Part shown: piece by piece, positions 46,962 to 56,910 of the stretch
Numbering within the stretch: position 1 is the stretch's first letter
How the letters are laid out: the number at the start of each line of letters is the position of its first letter
Source of the DNA: Sphingomonas sp.
Lineage (GTDB): Bacteria; Pseudomonadota; Alphaproteobacteria; Sphingomonadales; Sphingomonadaceae
Assembly: GCF_013816785.1 (NCBI RefSeq)
Contig: NZ_JACDDV010000002.1
Span: 48,499 to 112,498, forward strand
DNA length: 64,000 bases
Direction: 5' to 3'
Notes under the pieces: generated by a model
The model's input: the letters and a program-made list of their open reading frames with translations, nothing else
Told to the model about the DNA's origin: nothing
Databases searched by the model: none
Program-made: the position numbers and the translations under genes

Positions 46962-49859
46962 ATGGGGCGTGTTTTGACGGGGCTTCGTTGCGGAGCCGGT
47001 TTGTTTGCGTTGGTTATCGGCGGGGCTGCTGCCGCCCAGGACACGCTGCCGCCCGCTGATGCCTCTTCAACGTCCGCCAGCGAGCCGTCGAACGTCGGCG
47101 AAATCGTCGTTACCGGATCGCGCATCCGCCGCGATCCGCTGTCGCAGGATTCGCCGGTCGTGTTCGTCGATAAGGACGACATCGCCAAGACCGGGCTGTC
47201 GGCCATCGCGGATGTGCTGCAACGGTTGCCGAGCGCCTCGGGCGGCCTCAATTCCAAGTCCAACAACAGCGGCAATGTCGGCAATCCACCTGATGGCGGC
47301 GGCGTCGGCGCCGGCTCAGCGGAAATCGATTTGCGCTATCTAAGCGCCAAGCGGACTTTGGTGCTGGTCGACGGGCTTCGGTTCGTTAACGGGACCAGCG
47401 CCAGCGGCCTTCCAGCGACTGTCGATCTCAACACCATCCCGGCCAATTCGATCGAGCGTATCGAGGTGCTCCAATCGGGCGCATCCCCGCTCTACGGGTC
47501 GGACGCCATTGCCGGCGTGGTCAACATCATCACGGTAGCCCAGCAAGAGGGGATCCGTGCCTCGGCGCAGTTCGGCACCTTCCGACAGGGAGATGGCCAT
47601 ACGCAAGATTATCAGCTGAGCTACGGCCTCAAGGGGCCGACCACCAATTTTGTCGTCGGTGGCAGCTACGTGAAGCAGGAGGCGGTGCGCTCCGCTGACC
47701 GCGACATCTCCCAGTTCCCCAACCCGCATCAGACGGCTTGCTCGCCAACCCAGTCGGGGTGCTCGAGCGCTTCGGCGAACGGTCGTTTCGATCTTCGACC
47801 TTACGTGAAGGGCGGCAATTTTACCATCTCGACCGCCCCAGATAACACGCCGACCTTTGCGGAACTGCGTCCGTTCACAGCCGCCGATCGGTTCAATTTC
47901 GCGCCGTTTCAATACCTCCTGACGCCGTCCCAGCGCTACGGCGTCTGGGCAAGTTTCAAGCAAGAAATCACGTCGGACATCAATCTTCGAATCAAAACGC
48001 AGTACAGCCACCGTAAGTCTCAGAATCAGGCGGCGTTCGAACCGCTGTTTATTGGGCCGGACGCGGGCAACGGCGCAGGCAGTCTGTTCGACACGCTGTC
48101 GATCGACAAAACCAATCCATTCAACCCATTTGGATATACGCTGGAGTCGGGCCTCAATCCGAACGGTACGTTCAACGGCAGAGCGCAGAATTATTCGTTC
48201 ATCGGTCGCCGCTTGATCGAGGCAGGGCAACGCACCTTCAACCAGAAGGTTAACACCTATTCCGTAACGACAACGGTGGACGGCTCCTTCGATGTTGGCG
48301 CTCGTCAATGGTTCTGGGACCTGAACGCCGTCGCCGCCGGCAATCAGGCGCGCCAAAGCTTCACCGGCAACGTCAACGCCGCCCGTGTGGCACAGGCGAT
48401 CGGGCCGCTCGCGGGCTGCGTCGCCCCGTGTGTCCCCTTGAACCTGTTTGGCGGCGCCGGCACGATTACCCCGGCAATGCTCAACTTTATCGCGTTTACC
48501 GAGCGCGATAGTAGCGCCCAATATCTGTTCGACTACACCGCCAACTTGAGCGGCGATTTGTTCGACCTGCCGGCCGGACCTCTCGCCTTCGCGGTCGGCT
48601 ATGAGCATCGCTATCAGAAAGCGAATTTTGAGCCCGACCCGATCGTCGCCGCCGGCCTCGGCGCCGACATTCCCGCTGCTCCCGCGGGTGGCCATTACGA
48701 CGCCGACGAAGTCTTTGGCGAAGTGCGTGTGCCGATTCTGAAGGAAACGCCGTTCTTCTACTCGCTAGAGGCCAATGCCGCGGTCCGCCATTCGAACTAT
48801 TCGACCAGCGGCAGCAGCACGACATACACCGCTACCGGCTTGTGGAAACCAGTTGAGGATCTGCTGCTACGCGGCTCTTACGCCACCGGGTTCCGGGCGC
48901 CGAGCCTGGGCGAGCTATTCGGTGGCCGCTCGCGTTTCGATCTTAATGTCAACGACCCCTGTTCGAACATTCCCGGGTCGCCGTACCAGTCGAACGCCAC
49001 GGTCCGCGCCAACTGCACGGCCAACGGCGTTCCCGTGTCGGGCAGCTACGCCGAGGATCCCTTTCAGGCTCCCGTAATCACCCAGGGCAATCGCGCCTTG
49101 AAGCCAGAAAAATCGCGCAGCTTCCTCGCCGGCGCTGTCTACTCGCCTGCCTGGGCACGTAGGGGTGGTTTCGCCAGCAACCTGAGCCTCGAAGTCAATT
49201 ATTATGACATCGAGGTCACCAATGCGATCGGAGTGGTGGATCCGAACCTGGTGCTCAACAATTGCGCGCTGCTAGGCGATAAGCCAAGCTGCGCTCTGGT
49301 GGTTAGGACCGGAAACGGTTTCGTCAACGAGATCAACGGCACGCTTCAAAATCTCGACAGCATCCGGACCAAGGGCATCGACCTGATCGGCATTTATCGC
49401 TCGCGTAGGACCGGCCTCGGCACCTTTGGGTTGACCCTCAACGCGACCCGGCTGCTGAAATATGTCCTAACCGCGTCGAATGGCTTCGTCGTGCTCAACC
49501 GCAAGGGCACCGAGCGTGGCAGCCCGGACCAGGCTTTCCCCAAGTACAAGGGCAATGCGACGATCGACTGGACGCTTGGCGATTTTGGCGCGTCGTTCAC
49601 CGGCCGCTATATCGACGCCGTAACGGAATTGAGGGGGGGGACAACGCCCCATGAGCTGGGCAGCCGCATTTATGGCGATTTCCAGCTCAATTACGAGCCG
49701 TCGTTCCTGGCCAAAAGGTTCGCCTTCACTGCGGGGGTCAACAACGTGTTCGACAAGGACCCGCCGGCTTGCTTTACGTGCAGCGTGAACAATTACGACC
49801 CGACAACCTACGACGTTCCGGGCCAGTTCGGTTATCTCCGCGTTTCGTACAAAATGTAG
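46962..49859 (+). CDS. TonB-dependent outer membrane receptor
   Basis: A 965-residue receptor. Signal peptide then AAAAQD, TonB-box area, plug with IVVTGSRIRRDPLSQ, SAEIDLRYLSAKRTLVLVDG and ASPLYGSDAIAGVVNII, and a barrel ending FGYLRVSYKM without the long tail of the receptor at 11460. The two are clearly related in the plug. The frame is open upstream to 46914, but ATG 46962, preceded by GGGGAG, gives a correct signal peptide. A strong terminator follows. Substrate unknown; it sits between a glycosyltransferase and clpP. Confidence 0.94.
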   Translation: MGRVLTGLRCGAGLFALVIGGAAAAQDTLPPADASSTSASEPSNVGEIVVTGSRIRRDPLSQDSPVVFVDKDDIAKTGLSAIADVLQRLPSASGGLNSKSNNSGNVGNPPDGGGVGAGSAEIDLRYLSAKRTLVLVDGLRFVNGTSASGLPATVDLNTIPANSIERIEVLQSGASPLYGSDAIAGVVNIITVAQQEGIRASAQFGTFRQGDGHTQDYQLSYGLKGPTTNFVVGGSYVKQEAVRSADRDISQFPNPHQTACSPTQSGCSSASANGRFDLRPYVKGGNFTISTAPDNTPTFAELRPFTAADRFNFAPFQYLLTPSQRYGVWASFKQEITSDINLRIKTQYSHRKSQNQAAFEPLFIGPDAGNGAGSLFDTLSIDKTNPFNPFGYTLESGLNPNGTFNGRAQNYSFIGRRLIEAGQRTFNQKVNTYSVTTTVDGSFDVGARQWFWDLNAVAAGNQARQSFTGNVNAARVAQAIGPLAGCVAPCVPLNLFGGAGTITPAMLNFIAFTERDSSAQYLFDYTANLSGDLFDLPAGPLAFAVGYEHRYQKANFEPDPIVAAGLGADIPAAPAGGHYDADEVFGEVRVPILKETPFFYSLEANAAVRHSNYSTSGSSTTYTATGLWKPVEDLLLRGSYATGFRAPSLGELFGGRSRFDLNVNDPCSNIPGSPYQSNATVRANCTANGVPVSGSYAEDPFQAPVITQGNRALKPEKSRSFLAGAVYSPAWARRGGFASNLSLEVNYYDIEVTNAIGVVDPNLVLNNCALLGDKPSCALVVRTGNGFVNEINGTLQNLDSIRTKGIDLIGIYRSRRTGLGTFGLTLNATRLLKYVLTASNGFVVLNRKGTERGSPDQAFPKYKGNATIDWTLGDFGASFTGRYIDAVTELRGGTTPHELGSRIYGDFQLNYEPSFLAKRFAFTAGVNNVFDKDPPACFTCSVNNYDPTTYDVPGQFGYLRVSYKM

Positions 49860-49893
49860 CGGCGACGGCCCTTGGGTCGCGCCGGAACAGGGG

Positions 49894-49926
49894 AGGGCGG
49901 TTGGCTTCGTGCCGGCCGCCCTTTTT
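49894..49926 (+). terminator. Strong rho-independent terminator after the TonB receptor
   Basis: AGGGCGGTTGGC pairs with GCCGGCCGCCCT over 12 bp (two G-T pairs) around a TTCGT loop, followed by five Ts. It isolates the receptor from clpP, so clpP needs its own promoter between here and 50009. Confidence 0.88.
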
Positions 49927-50008
49927 CATGCCCCATACCGCCCCGGCTTGAATGAGCGCGCAATCCTGCCGATGTAGGGCGCCACGCAACGCAAGGACCG
50001 ACCTTCCC

Positions 50009-50662
50009 ATGAACCATCACGATATCGCATCGCAGCTTGTACCGATCGTCATCGAGCAATCGAACCGCGGCGAGCGGAGCTTCGACATATTCTCCCGCCT
50101 GCTGCGCGAGCGGATCATCTTCGTCACTGGTGTGGTCGAAGATGGAATGGCGTCGCTGATCACCGCCCAACTGTTGTTCCTCGAATCCGAGAATCCCAAG
50201 AAAGACATCTTCATGTACATCAACTCGCCGGGCGGCGTGGTGACTGCCGGTCTCGCGATCCATGACACGATGCAGTACATCCGCCCCAAGGTCGGGACCG
50301 TGTGCATCGGTCAGGCGGCGTCAATGGGCAGCTTCCTGCTCGCTGCCGGTGAGCCTGGCATGAGGGTCGCGCTGACCAACAGCCGAATCATGGTCCACCA
50401 GCCATCCGGCGGGGCGCAGGGAATGGCCAGCGACATCGAGATTCAGGCGCGTGAAATCCTGCGCATGCGCTCGCGCCTCAACACGCTTTACGCCAAATAT
50501 ACCGGCCAGCCGCTCGAAGTGATCGAGCTGGCGATGGATCGGGACAAATTCCTTGAGGCTGACGAGGCTAAGACGTTCGGCATCATCGACGAGGTTTTCG
50601 ACCGTCGTCCGGAGTCCGGTGAAGACGCTGGATCGGGCGCGGGCGACATCACCCCGGCGTAA
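50009..50662 (+). CDS. clpP: ATP-dependent Clp protease proteolytic subunit
   Basis: A 217-residue serine protease forming the barrel that works with ClpX and ClpA. The catalytic triad is visible: Ser105 ([12 protein letters not shown]), His130 (IMVHQPSGG) and Asp179 ([10 protein letters not shown]). The length is typical, with a slightly long acidic tail. ATG 50009 is chosen over 49952 as the family start ([16 protein letters not shown]). clpX lies 3.3 kb downstream rather than adjacent. Confidence 0.97.
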   Translation: MNHHDIASQLVPIVIEQSNRGERSFDIFSRLLRERIIFVTGVVEDGMASLITAQLLFLESENPKKDIFMYINSPGGVVTAGLAIHDTMQYIRPKVGTVCIGQAASMGSFLLAAGEPGMRVALTNSRIMVHQPSGGAQGMASDIEIQAREILRMRSRLNTLYAKYTGQPLEVIELAMDRDKFLEADEAKTFGIIDEVFDRRPESGEDAGSGAGDITPA

Positions 50663-50703
50663 CCAAACCGTCATTTTTCTTGCGGCTTCGGCCGTCACCT
50701 TTT

Positions 50704-50732
50704 AGCCCCGTCGCGCGACCCGCGGCGGGGCT
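50704..50732. other. GC hairpin between clpP and the NUDIX-DUF47 ORF
   Basis: AGCCCCGTCGC and GCGGCGGGGCT can form an 11-bp stem (one G-T pair) with a 7-base loop, 41 bases after clpP. No T run follows on either strand, so it is a weak terminator candidate or a structured leader of the next gene. Confidence 0.4.
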
Positions 50733-50781
50733 CTATCGTTAGCGCGGGCAAAGGGGACCGACCATTCGTCAGATTGCCGCC

Positions 50782-51888
50782 TTGCCGTACCGCAACGTCG
50801 GGCGCGGGCTCGATGCGCCGGTCAGCATCCTGCTCGTGACCTCGCGCGAATCGAAGCGGTGGGTGATTCCCAAGGGCAATTACGGCAGCAATATCGCACC
50901 TCACGCCGCCGCCGCGCTTGAAGCGGAGGAGGAAGCGGGTGTCCGCGGCGCCGTATGCCCGACCGCGCTTGGCAGCTTTCGCTATCGCAAGCGCAAGGGC
51001 AGTGGCGCATCGCTGATGGCCGATGTCGAGGTGTTTCCGCTCGCGGTCAGCGAGGAGCTTGAGGATTGGAAAGAAAAAAGCCAGCGTGAGCGCCGCTGGT
51101 TTTCGCTCGCAGGGGCTGCGGCTGCAGTCGACGAACCCGATCTGTCCGACCTAATCCGCTCCTTCGGGGCATCCGAATTCAACAAGGCGGCGCGTAGCAC
51201 AGGCGTGCTCAATCTCGTCGCCCGGAAATCGAAAGTGGGTCCTATGTTTGCCTGGTTCCAGCGCCTCCTGCCCCGCACCGGCGGCTTTTTCGAGCTGTTC
51301 GAAGCGCATGCCGTCGCGGTGGTCGCCGCCGCGGATGCGATGGGCCGGCTGGCCCAAGGCGGGCCCGCGATGTCCGAGAATGCGCGCGAAATCTACGAGC
51401 GCGAGCACGACGCCGACCAGATTATTCGCGAAGTGCTCAAGACCGTCCGCGAAACCTTTCTCACGCCGTTCGACCGCAGCGCGATCACCTCGCTGATCGG
51501 AGCGATGGACAATGCGATCGACGAAATGCAGGCCGCAGCGTCGGCGATCGAGCTCTACGAGCTCAAGGCTTTCGGCCAGCAAATGAAGGACATGGTGGCG
51601 ATCATCGTCGACGCCGCCCGGCTCACCGCCGAAGCAATGCCGTTGCTCCGCGACGTCGGCAAGAACGGCGTGCGCCTGCACGAGCTTACCGAGCGGTTGG
51701 TACGGATGGAGGGCCATGCCGACGAAATCCACTCGGCCGGGCTCAAGCAGGCGTTCCAGACGCATCGCAACGGCAACGCCATCGATTTCATCGTCCAGCG
51801 CGAAATCTTCAAGCATCTCGAGCGGATCGTCGATGCGTTTGAGGATGTCGCCAACGAGGTCGATGGCATCGTCATCGACCATAGCTAA
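50782..51888 (+). CDS. NUDIX hydrolase and DUF47 (PhoU-like) in one open reading frame
   Basis: One uninterrupted frame of 368 codons. Residues 1-150 are a NUDIX domain of the diphosphoinositol-polyphosphatase type (RWVIPKGNYG...PHAAAALEAEEEAGV); the box keeps its Glu-rich core but has Ile and Leu for the usual first Glu and Arg. Residues from 155 (MFAWFQRLLPRTGGFFELF) form a DUF47/PhoU-like helical domain found beside Pit transporters. The frame may begin earlier, at ATT 50764 after AAGGGG, since IRQIAALPYR looks like the normal NUDIX start. Either a true fusion or two products. Confidence 0.75.
   Translation: MPYRNVGRGLDAPVSILLVTSRESKRWVIPKGNYGSNIAPHAAAALEAEEEAGVRGAVCPTALGSFRYRKRKGSGASLMADVEVFPLAVSEELEDWKEKSQRERRWFSLAGAAAAVDEPDLSDLIRSFGASEFNKAARSTGVLNLVARKSKVGPMFAWFQRLLPRTGGFFELFEAHAVAVVAAADAMGRLAQGGPAMSENAREIYEREHDADQIIREVLKTVRETFLTPFDRSAITSLIGAMDNAIDEMQAAASAIELYELKAFGQQMKDMVAIIVDAARLTAEAMPLLRDVGKNGVRLHELTERLVRMEGHADEIHSAGLKQAFQTHRNGNAIDFIVQREIFKHLERIVDAFEDVANEVDGIVIDHS
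51244..51888 (+). CDS. DUF47 phosphate-transport accessory protein (possible internal start)
   Basis: ATG 51244, inside the longer frame, begins MFAWFQRLLPRTG, where free-standing DUF47 proteins normally begin. The product would be 214 residues, the usual length, with helical repeats of PhoU type (REVLKTVRETFLTPFDRSAI). The upstream sequence gives only a weak ribosome binding site (GTGGG), so independent translation is uncertain. Pit follows 12 bases later, supporting a role in phosphate uptake. Confidence 0.4.
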   Translation: MFAWFQRLLPRTGGFFELFEAHAVAVVAAADAMGRLAQGGPAMSENAREIYEREHDADQIIREVLKTVRETFLTPFDRSAITSLIGAMDNAIDEMQAAASAIELYELKAFGQQMKDMVAIIVDAARLTAEAMPLLRDVGKNGVRLHELTERLVRMEGHADEIHSAGLKQAFQTHRNGNAIDFIVQREIFKHLERIVDAFEDVANEVDGIVIDHS

Positions 51889-51899
51889 GCGCTGCGGAG

Positions 51900-52916
51900 A
51901 TGCACGAACTCGCACTGCCGCTGCTCGTGGGGCTGATCCTCCTGGCGCTGGCGTTCGATTTCTTGAACGGCCTCCACGACGCAGCCAATTCGATTGCCAC
52001 GGTGGTCGCGACCAAACTGCTCGGCCCGGTCCAGGCGGTCGCCTTCGCCGCCTTTTTCAATTTCGCCGCTTACTTCCTGATGCTGGTCTTTCCAACGCTG
52101 CATAAGGTCGCCGACACCATCGGCAAGGGATTGATCGACAAGGATTTGATCACACCATCCGTGGTCTTTGCCGCCCTGATCGGGGCGATGTTCTGGAACG
52201 TCGTGACTTGGCTGAAGGGCATCCCTTCCTCGTCAAGCCACGCGCTTGTCGGGGGGATCGTTGGCGCGGGAGTCGCCCATGCCGGGCTGTCCGGGGTGCA
52301 ATGGGCCGGACTCAACAAAACGCTGCTGTTCATCCCGCTGGCCCCGATGATCGGGATGTTGGTCGCAATGATCGTCATGCTGACCTCCAGCTGGCTCGCC
52401 CTTCGCGCCGGCGCTCGCGGGGCCGAGCGCAGCTTTCGCGCCCTCCATCTCTTTTCCTCTGCGGCCTATTCGATCGGTCACGGCCTCAATGACGCGCAAA
52501 AGACGATGGGGATCATCACCGTCCTGCTCTATTCGACCGGCTACCTGACGGGGAAATTCGAGGTTCCGCATTGGGTCGCGATCAGCTGCTACGTTGCAAT
52601 CGGCCTCGGGACGCTCACCGGCGGGTGGAAAATCATCGAGACGATGGGGAGCCGGATCACCAAATTGTCGCAGCACCAGGGCTTCGCCGCCTCGCTCGGA
52701 GGGTCGATCATGTTGTTCGGAGCTTCGAGCTTTGGCATCCCGGTGTCGACCACCCACACCATCACAGGCGCGGTGATCGGTGCGGGGGTGGCGCGTCGCG
52801 AGTCGGCGGTCCGGTGGGGCGTCGCGCGCAATGTCATCACCGCCTGGGTAATCACCATCCCGGCCTCCGCCAGCGTGGCCGCCCTGTTCTACTGGCTGAC
52901 GACATTATTTGATTAA
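51900..52916 (+). CDS. Inorganic phosphate transporter, Pit family
   Basis: A 338-residue membrane protein with about ten helices and the two PiT repeats: LAFDFLNGLHDAANSIATVVAT and GHGLNDAQKTMGIITVLLY, each with the signature N-x-x-(H/N)-D-A-type core, plus IPSSSSHALVGGIVGAG and GIPVSTTHTITGAVIGAG. It takes up phosphate with protons or metal-phosphate complexes. It is 12 bases downstream of the DUF47 part, the normal pairing. Confidence 0.94.
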   Translation: MHELALPLLVGLILLALAFDFLNGLHDAANSIATVVATKLLGPVQAVAFAAFFNFAAYFLMLVFPTLHKVADTIGKGLIDKDLITPSVVFAALIGAMFWNVVTWLKGIPSSSSHALVGGIVGAGVAHAGLSGVQWAGLNKTLLFIPLAPMIGMLVAMIVMLTSSWLALRAGARGAERSFRALHLFSSAAYSIGHGLNDAQKTMGIITVLLYSTGYLTGKFEVPHWVAISCYVAIGLGTLTGGWKIIETMGSRITKLSQHQGFAASLGGSIMLFGASSFGIPVSTTHTITGAVIGAGVARRESAVRWGVARNVITAWVITIPASASVAALFYWLTTLFD

Positions 52917-52955
52917 GGGTATGATTTTAGCGCGTTTTTGAAATAGGCTGCCGCA

Positions 52956-53759
52956 ATGGCCCAGCTTGCCGCAGAACCGCGTGACCGCATCAAATCCGCG
53001 CTGGGCGTGGCGTTGGTTCACGCGCTGGCCGGGCTGGCGCTGGTCCGCGGGCTTGGCTTCACCATCGACGAACATCCCGCGGACGTCGAGCGCTTGATCG
53101 ACGTTGCGCTCGATCCGCCTCCGCCGCCGGTCCGGCCGGCGGCGCCCGACACCGAAGAGCGAAAAATAGCCCGCCCCAAGGATGCCGAAGGCGCGGCGTC
53201 CCCGGCCAACAAGAAGGACACGCCGACCGAGGTCGTTGCTCCAATCCCGATGATTCCGCTTCCGCTCCCGCTGCCGATCTCCGTGGCGAAAGTTGCGGGG
53301 CAGGGCACTGCGCCAGCGGTAGGCGCGGCCCAGCTTCCTGGCCCGGGGACAGGCGCGGGAGGGATAGGCAATGGCCTGGGCAGCGGCTTATCTGGTAATG
53401 GCGCCGGTGGTGGAGGCGGCGGGCTCGGCGCCCGCGCTCGCTACCTGTCGGGCGGCATCGACCCCGACGATTACCCCGGTGGCGCCTATAGGCGTCGGGC
53501 GCAGGGAACGACCTACATTCGCTTTGCCGTGCTTCCCAACGGCCGTGTGCGCGACTGTCGGGTAACTCGATCGAGCGGTCATCGCGATCTCGATTCGGCC
53601 ACATGCCCCCTGCTGGAGCGAAGCTTGCGCTATCGACCGGCACGCGACGCCCTGGGGCGAGCGGTCGCGGAGACTGTCAACGGCCAGCAAGACTGGGTGC
53701 TCGGCCCCGAACCTCCGGCGGTCGAATATGACGCCGAGGTCGTCGACGAGCCGCGCTGA
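52956..53759 (+). CDS. TonB-family energy transducer-like protein
   Basis: A 267-residue protein. An N-terminal hydrophobic stretch (GVALVHALAGLALVRGLG) is a possible inner-membrane anchor; then a Pro-rich region (LDPPPPPVRP), a charged and Gly-rich linker, and a C-terminal TonB-type domain (TTYIRFAVLPNGRVRDCRVTRSSGHRDLDSATC...YRPARDALGRAV). It could energise one of the two TonB receptors encoded here. It has no exbB or exbD nearby. Confidence 0.8.
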   Translation: MAQLAAEPRDRIKSALGVALVHALAGLALVRGLGFTIDEHPADVERLIDVALDPPPPPVRPAAPDTEERKIARPKDAEGAASPANKKDTPTEVVAPIPMIPLPLPLPISVAKVAGQGTAPAVGAAQLPGPGTGAGGIGNGLGSGLSGNGAGGGGGGLGARARYLSGGIDPDDYPGGAYRRRAQGTTYIRFAVLPNGRVRDCRVTRSSGHRDLDSATCPLLERSLRYRPARDALGRAVAETVNGQQDWVLGPEPPAVEYDAEVVDEPR

Positions 53760-53931
53760 TCCGCAGGCAGAACGGTGATCGTCACGCCTTGCGGCCAGCC
53801 GTCGCGCCCTCCATATTGGCGCAAACCTCGTAGGGCGGAGCGCGTTAACGCTCTCAACAGTTTGAATGTGCGATAATCCGGGCTAGCATCACACGGCCCG
53901 CGTTGCGGCTTGTAACGAGACAAGGGACTTT

Positions 53932-55218
53932 ATGACCAAGCTATCCGGCGGCGGCGACAGCAAGAGCACGCTTTACTGCAGCTTCTGCGGCAAGTCGCAG
54001 CATGAGGTGCGCAAGCTGATCGCGGGCCCGACTGTGTTCATCTGCGACGAATGCGTCGAGCTGTGCAACGACATCATCCGCGAGGAAACCAAGTCTGCTC
54101 TTGTGAAAACGAGGGACGGGGTGCCGACGCCGGGCGAGATCTACAAGGTGCTCGACGACTATGTCATCGGCCAGAATCGCGCCAAGCGGGTCCTGTCGGT
54201 GGCGGTGCACAACCACTACAAGCGTCTCAACCACGGGTCGAAGACCGGCAACGAGGTCGAGCTGGCCAAGTCGAACATCCTCCTGATTGGTCCGACCGGG
54301 TGCGGCAAGACCCTGCTCGCCCAGACGCTGGCGCGGATTCTAGACGTGCCGTTCACCATGGCCGACGCGACCACCCTGACCGAGGCCGGCTATGTCGGCG
54401 AGGATGTCGAGAACATCATCCTCAAATTGCTTCAGGCGTCCGACTACAACGTTGAGAAAGCGCAGCGCGGGATCGTCTACATCGACGAGATCGACAAGAT
54501 TAGCCGCAAGTCGGACAATCCCTCGATCACCCGCGACGTCTCGGGCGAGGGCGTTCAACAGGCGCTTCTGAAGCTGATGGAAGGCACCACAGCTAGCGTG
54601 CCGCCGCAGGGCGGGCGCAAGCATCCACAGCAGGAATTCCTGCAGGTCGACACGACCAACATTCTGTTTATCTGCGGCGGCGCTTTCGCCGGGCTCGAAA
54701 AGATCATCGCCGACCGCCTGCAGGGCAAGTCGATCGGCTTCGGCGCGTTCGTCGCAGGTCCCGACGAGCGCCGCACCGGTGACATCCTCAAATCGACCGA
54801 GCCCGAAGACTTGCTCAAGTTCGGCCTGATTCCCGAGTTCATCGGCCGCCTGCCGGTTATCGCCACGCTCGAGGATCTGGACGAGACCGCGCTGGTCAAG
54901 ATTTTGATCGAGCCCAAGAATGCGCTGGTCAAGCAATATCAGAAGCTGTTCGACATGGAGGAGGTCGAGCTGGCCTTCTCCGACGACGCGCTGAGCGCGG
55001 TCGCCAAGAAGGCGATCGAGCGCAAAACCGGCGCGCGCGGGCTGCGCTCGATCCTCGAAGGCATATTGCTCGATACGATGTTCGACCTGCCGTCGATGGA
55101 CGGGGTCGATGAGGTCCATGTCGACAAGGATGTGATCGACGGCCGCAAGGAGCCGGTGCGCGTCTACGCCAAGAAGGAAAAGAGTGCCGCATCCGGGACG
55201 ACGGGCGACGCGGCCTGA
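53932..55218 (+). CDS. clpX: ATP-dependent Clp protease ATP-binding subunit ClpX
   Basis: A 428-residue AAA+ unfoldase. The zinc finger uses Cys16, Cys19, Cys38 and Cys41; Walker A is GPTGCGKT at 120-127; Walker B is [10 protein letters not shown]; and the IGF-type loop for ClpP docking is [20 protein letters not shown] before ATG 53932 marks the start. It feeds substrates, including CtrA in relatives, to ClpP. Confidence 0.98.
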   Translation: MTKLSGGGDSKSTLYCSFCGKSQHEVRKLIAGPTVFICDECVELCNDIIREETKSALVKTRDGVPTPGEIYKVLDDYVIGQNRAKRVLSVAVHNHYKRLNHGSKTGNEVELAKSNILLIGPTGCGKTLLAQTLARILDVPFTMADATTLTEAGYVGEDVENIILKLLQASDYNVEKAQRGIVYIDEIDKISRKSDNPSITRDVSGEGVQQALLKLMEGTTASVPPQGGRKHPQQEFLQVDTTNILFICGGAFAGLEKIIADRLQGKSIGFGAFVAGPDERRTGDILKSTEPEDLLKFGLIPEFIGRLPVIATLEDLDETALVKILIEPKNALVKQYQKLFDMEEVELAFSDDALSAVAKKAIERKTGARGLRSILEGILLDTMFDLPSMDGVDEVHVDKDVIDGRKEPVRVYAKKEKSAASGTTGDAA

Positions 55219-55278
55219 TAACGACCAAGCGACGGTGACGCCAATTCGCCCCGCGCTTGCTGACGGCCTCCGCCGCGT

Positions 55279-56910
55279 ATGACCGCAAGTGAATTGGGGC
55301 GGGGCCGTGCATGGCCCCGAACCCTGCTTCCGATCGTCCTTCTGGCCGGGCTGGCGCTTCGCCTGATTCAGGTCACGTCAGAACCATTGTGGACGGACGA
55401 GGCCCTCACGCTTCTGCTGGCCCGCTTTTCGGTCGAAAAGCTGCTGTTCGCGCCTGTCGATCCGACGCCGGGCCTCTATTATTCGCTGTTCAAGGTCATC
55501 GTCCCTCCGGGCGCCGATATCCTAGCGGCACGCCTTCCGTCGATAGTCTTAGGCACGGCTTCGATCTTCCTGGTCTATCTCGCCGGTCAGCTTGCGATGT
55601 CGCAAAGGGCCGGCCTGACCGCGGCTGCATTGTTCGCCGTCTCATTGCCGATGATCGATTATAGCCAGGAAGCGCGCGCCTACAGCTTGCTGATCTTCCT
55701 GGTCCTGCTCTCCATGATCGGCTTTCTGGCGTGGTTCGGGGGCATCCCTAACGGGCGAATTCGAATCGGCGCCATATTCGGATTCGCGGCCGCGACGGTG
55801 TTGTCCTTTTACACGCAATTCACGGCCGTCTTCTGGATCGTTCCGATCGTCATGGTCGGCGGGGAAATGACCAAGCGCCTGGGCGATGCCCGCGCCCAAC
55901 GGCTTTATCTGGCTGCAAAGATTGGCATGGCGCTCTTTGCGGTCCCCGAATTGGTGCGCCTCTATCTCCGCGGAACGACATTCGGCGGCCTTGGATGGCT
56001 GCCCAACGTTGATCTGCAGGAATTTTTGGCGACGGTTGGCGATGTTCTGATTCCGGCCGGCTATTGGAACGGTCGGGAGCCTGCGTTGAGCATTTGGTCG
56101 GCACTGGCTCTCGGGCTGAGCGTGGGACTGATCGCGTGGAGGCTGGCTGCCCGCCGGTCCACCTTGCGGGAGAGCATCACGGTCGAAGCGGTCGCGGTCA
56201 TCGTCGTTCTGATGACGGTGCCGGCCCTCGTTTGGCTGTTTGGTTTTGTCGTGACGCCGATCTTCATGCCGCGCGCCATCTTGCTGGCTGTCCCCGGATT
56301 CATTCTCCTCCTCGCACTTTGGGCGGAGGTTGAGCGCAAGCCGTGGCTCGCGCCGCTGCTGGTCTGCGTGTACGCCGGCAGCCTGCTGATCACCGGGACC
56401 ATTCGCCCGCGCGAGCCATGGCGATCGGTCGCCAGGCTTCTTTCGGGGCCGGCCGGCCGGGGCGAAGCGATCATGATCTGTCCCCAATGGCGCGGCCCGT
56501 CCTTGCGGCACGCCCTTGGCGCCAGCGTGAAGCCCAGCCTCTATTTCATGTTCGATCAACGGGTGATGATCATGTCGCCGTCCATGTCAGGGCGGGATTG
56601 GGAGCAAAATTACCTCAGGGCGATCATTCGTCCGATCGTCGATCAGGGCTCCGGCTCTTCGAGCGCGGCCCTTGGTTCGCGTGTCGTGGCTACGCCGGCG
56701 GTCTTTTGGATTGTCGAAAGCGAATGTTCTCCCGAACAGGTCCAGGCTCGGCGGCAATGGCTGGGCGCTGGCGTTGAGCGACAAATGCTCGACTTGCCCG
56801 CCACGCCGTTACATGCGGGCATTCGCGTCCTCAAATTTGAGAGCCAGGCCCGGCCCCGCTCCGTGCTCATTCCGTCGCAGGTCGACACCAAATCCGGAGC
56901 CAAGCCTTGA
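55279..56910 (+). CDS. Membrane glycosyltransferase-like protein (GT39/ArnT type)
   Basis: A 543-residue protein with about ten membrane helices. The N-terminal loop EPLWTDEALTLLL holds the acidic D-E pair characteristic of GT-C enzymes that use polyprenyl-phosphate sugars, and YSQEARAYSLLIFL is typical of this group. The last 130 residues form a soluble domain. The start is ATG 55279, 60 bases after clpX. The TGA overlaps the TTG of the next gene. It may act with the GT2 enzyme encoded at 45899 (inference). Confidence 0.85.
   Translation: MTASELGRGRAWPRTLLPIVLLAGLALRLIQVTSEPLWTDEALTLLLARFSVEKLLFAPVDPTPGLYYSLFKVIVPPGADILAARLPSIVLGTASIFLVYLAGQLAMSQRAGLTAAALFAVSLPMIDYSQEARAYSLLIFLVLLSMIGFLAWFGGIPNGRIRIGAIFGFAAATVLSFYTQFTAVFWIVPIVMVGGEMTKRLGDARAQRLYLAAKIGMALFAVPELVRLYLRGTTFGGLGWLPNVDLQEFLATVGDVLIPAGYWNGREPALSIWSALALGLSVGLIAWRLAARRSTLRESITVEAVAVIVVLMTVPALVWLFGFVVTPIFMPRAILLAVPGFILLLALWAEVERKPWLAPLLVCVYAGSLLITGTIRPREPWRSVARLLSGPAGRGEAIMICPQWRGPSLRHALGASVKPSLYFMFDQRVMIMSPSMSGRDWEQNYLRAIIRPIVDQGSGSSSAALGSRVVATPAVFWIVESECSPEQVQARRQWLGAGVERQMLDLPATPLHAGIRVLKFESQARPRSVLIPSQVDTKSGAKP

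Noticed and set aside
47340..48695. A 451-codon minus-strand ORF antisense to the second TonB receptor
   Set aside because: It mirrors the receptor gene and shows no recognisable domain.
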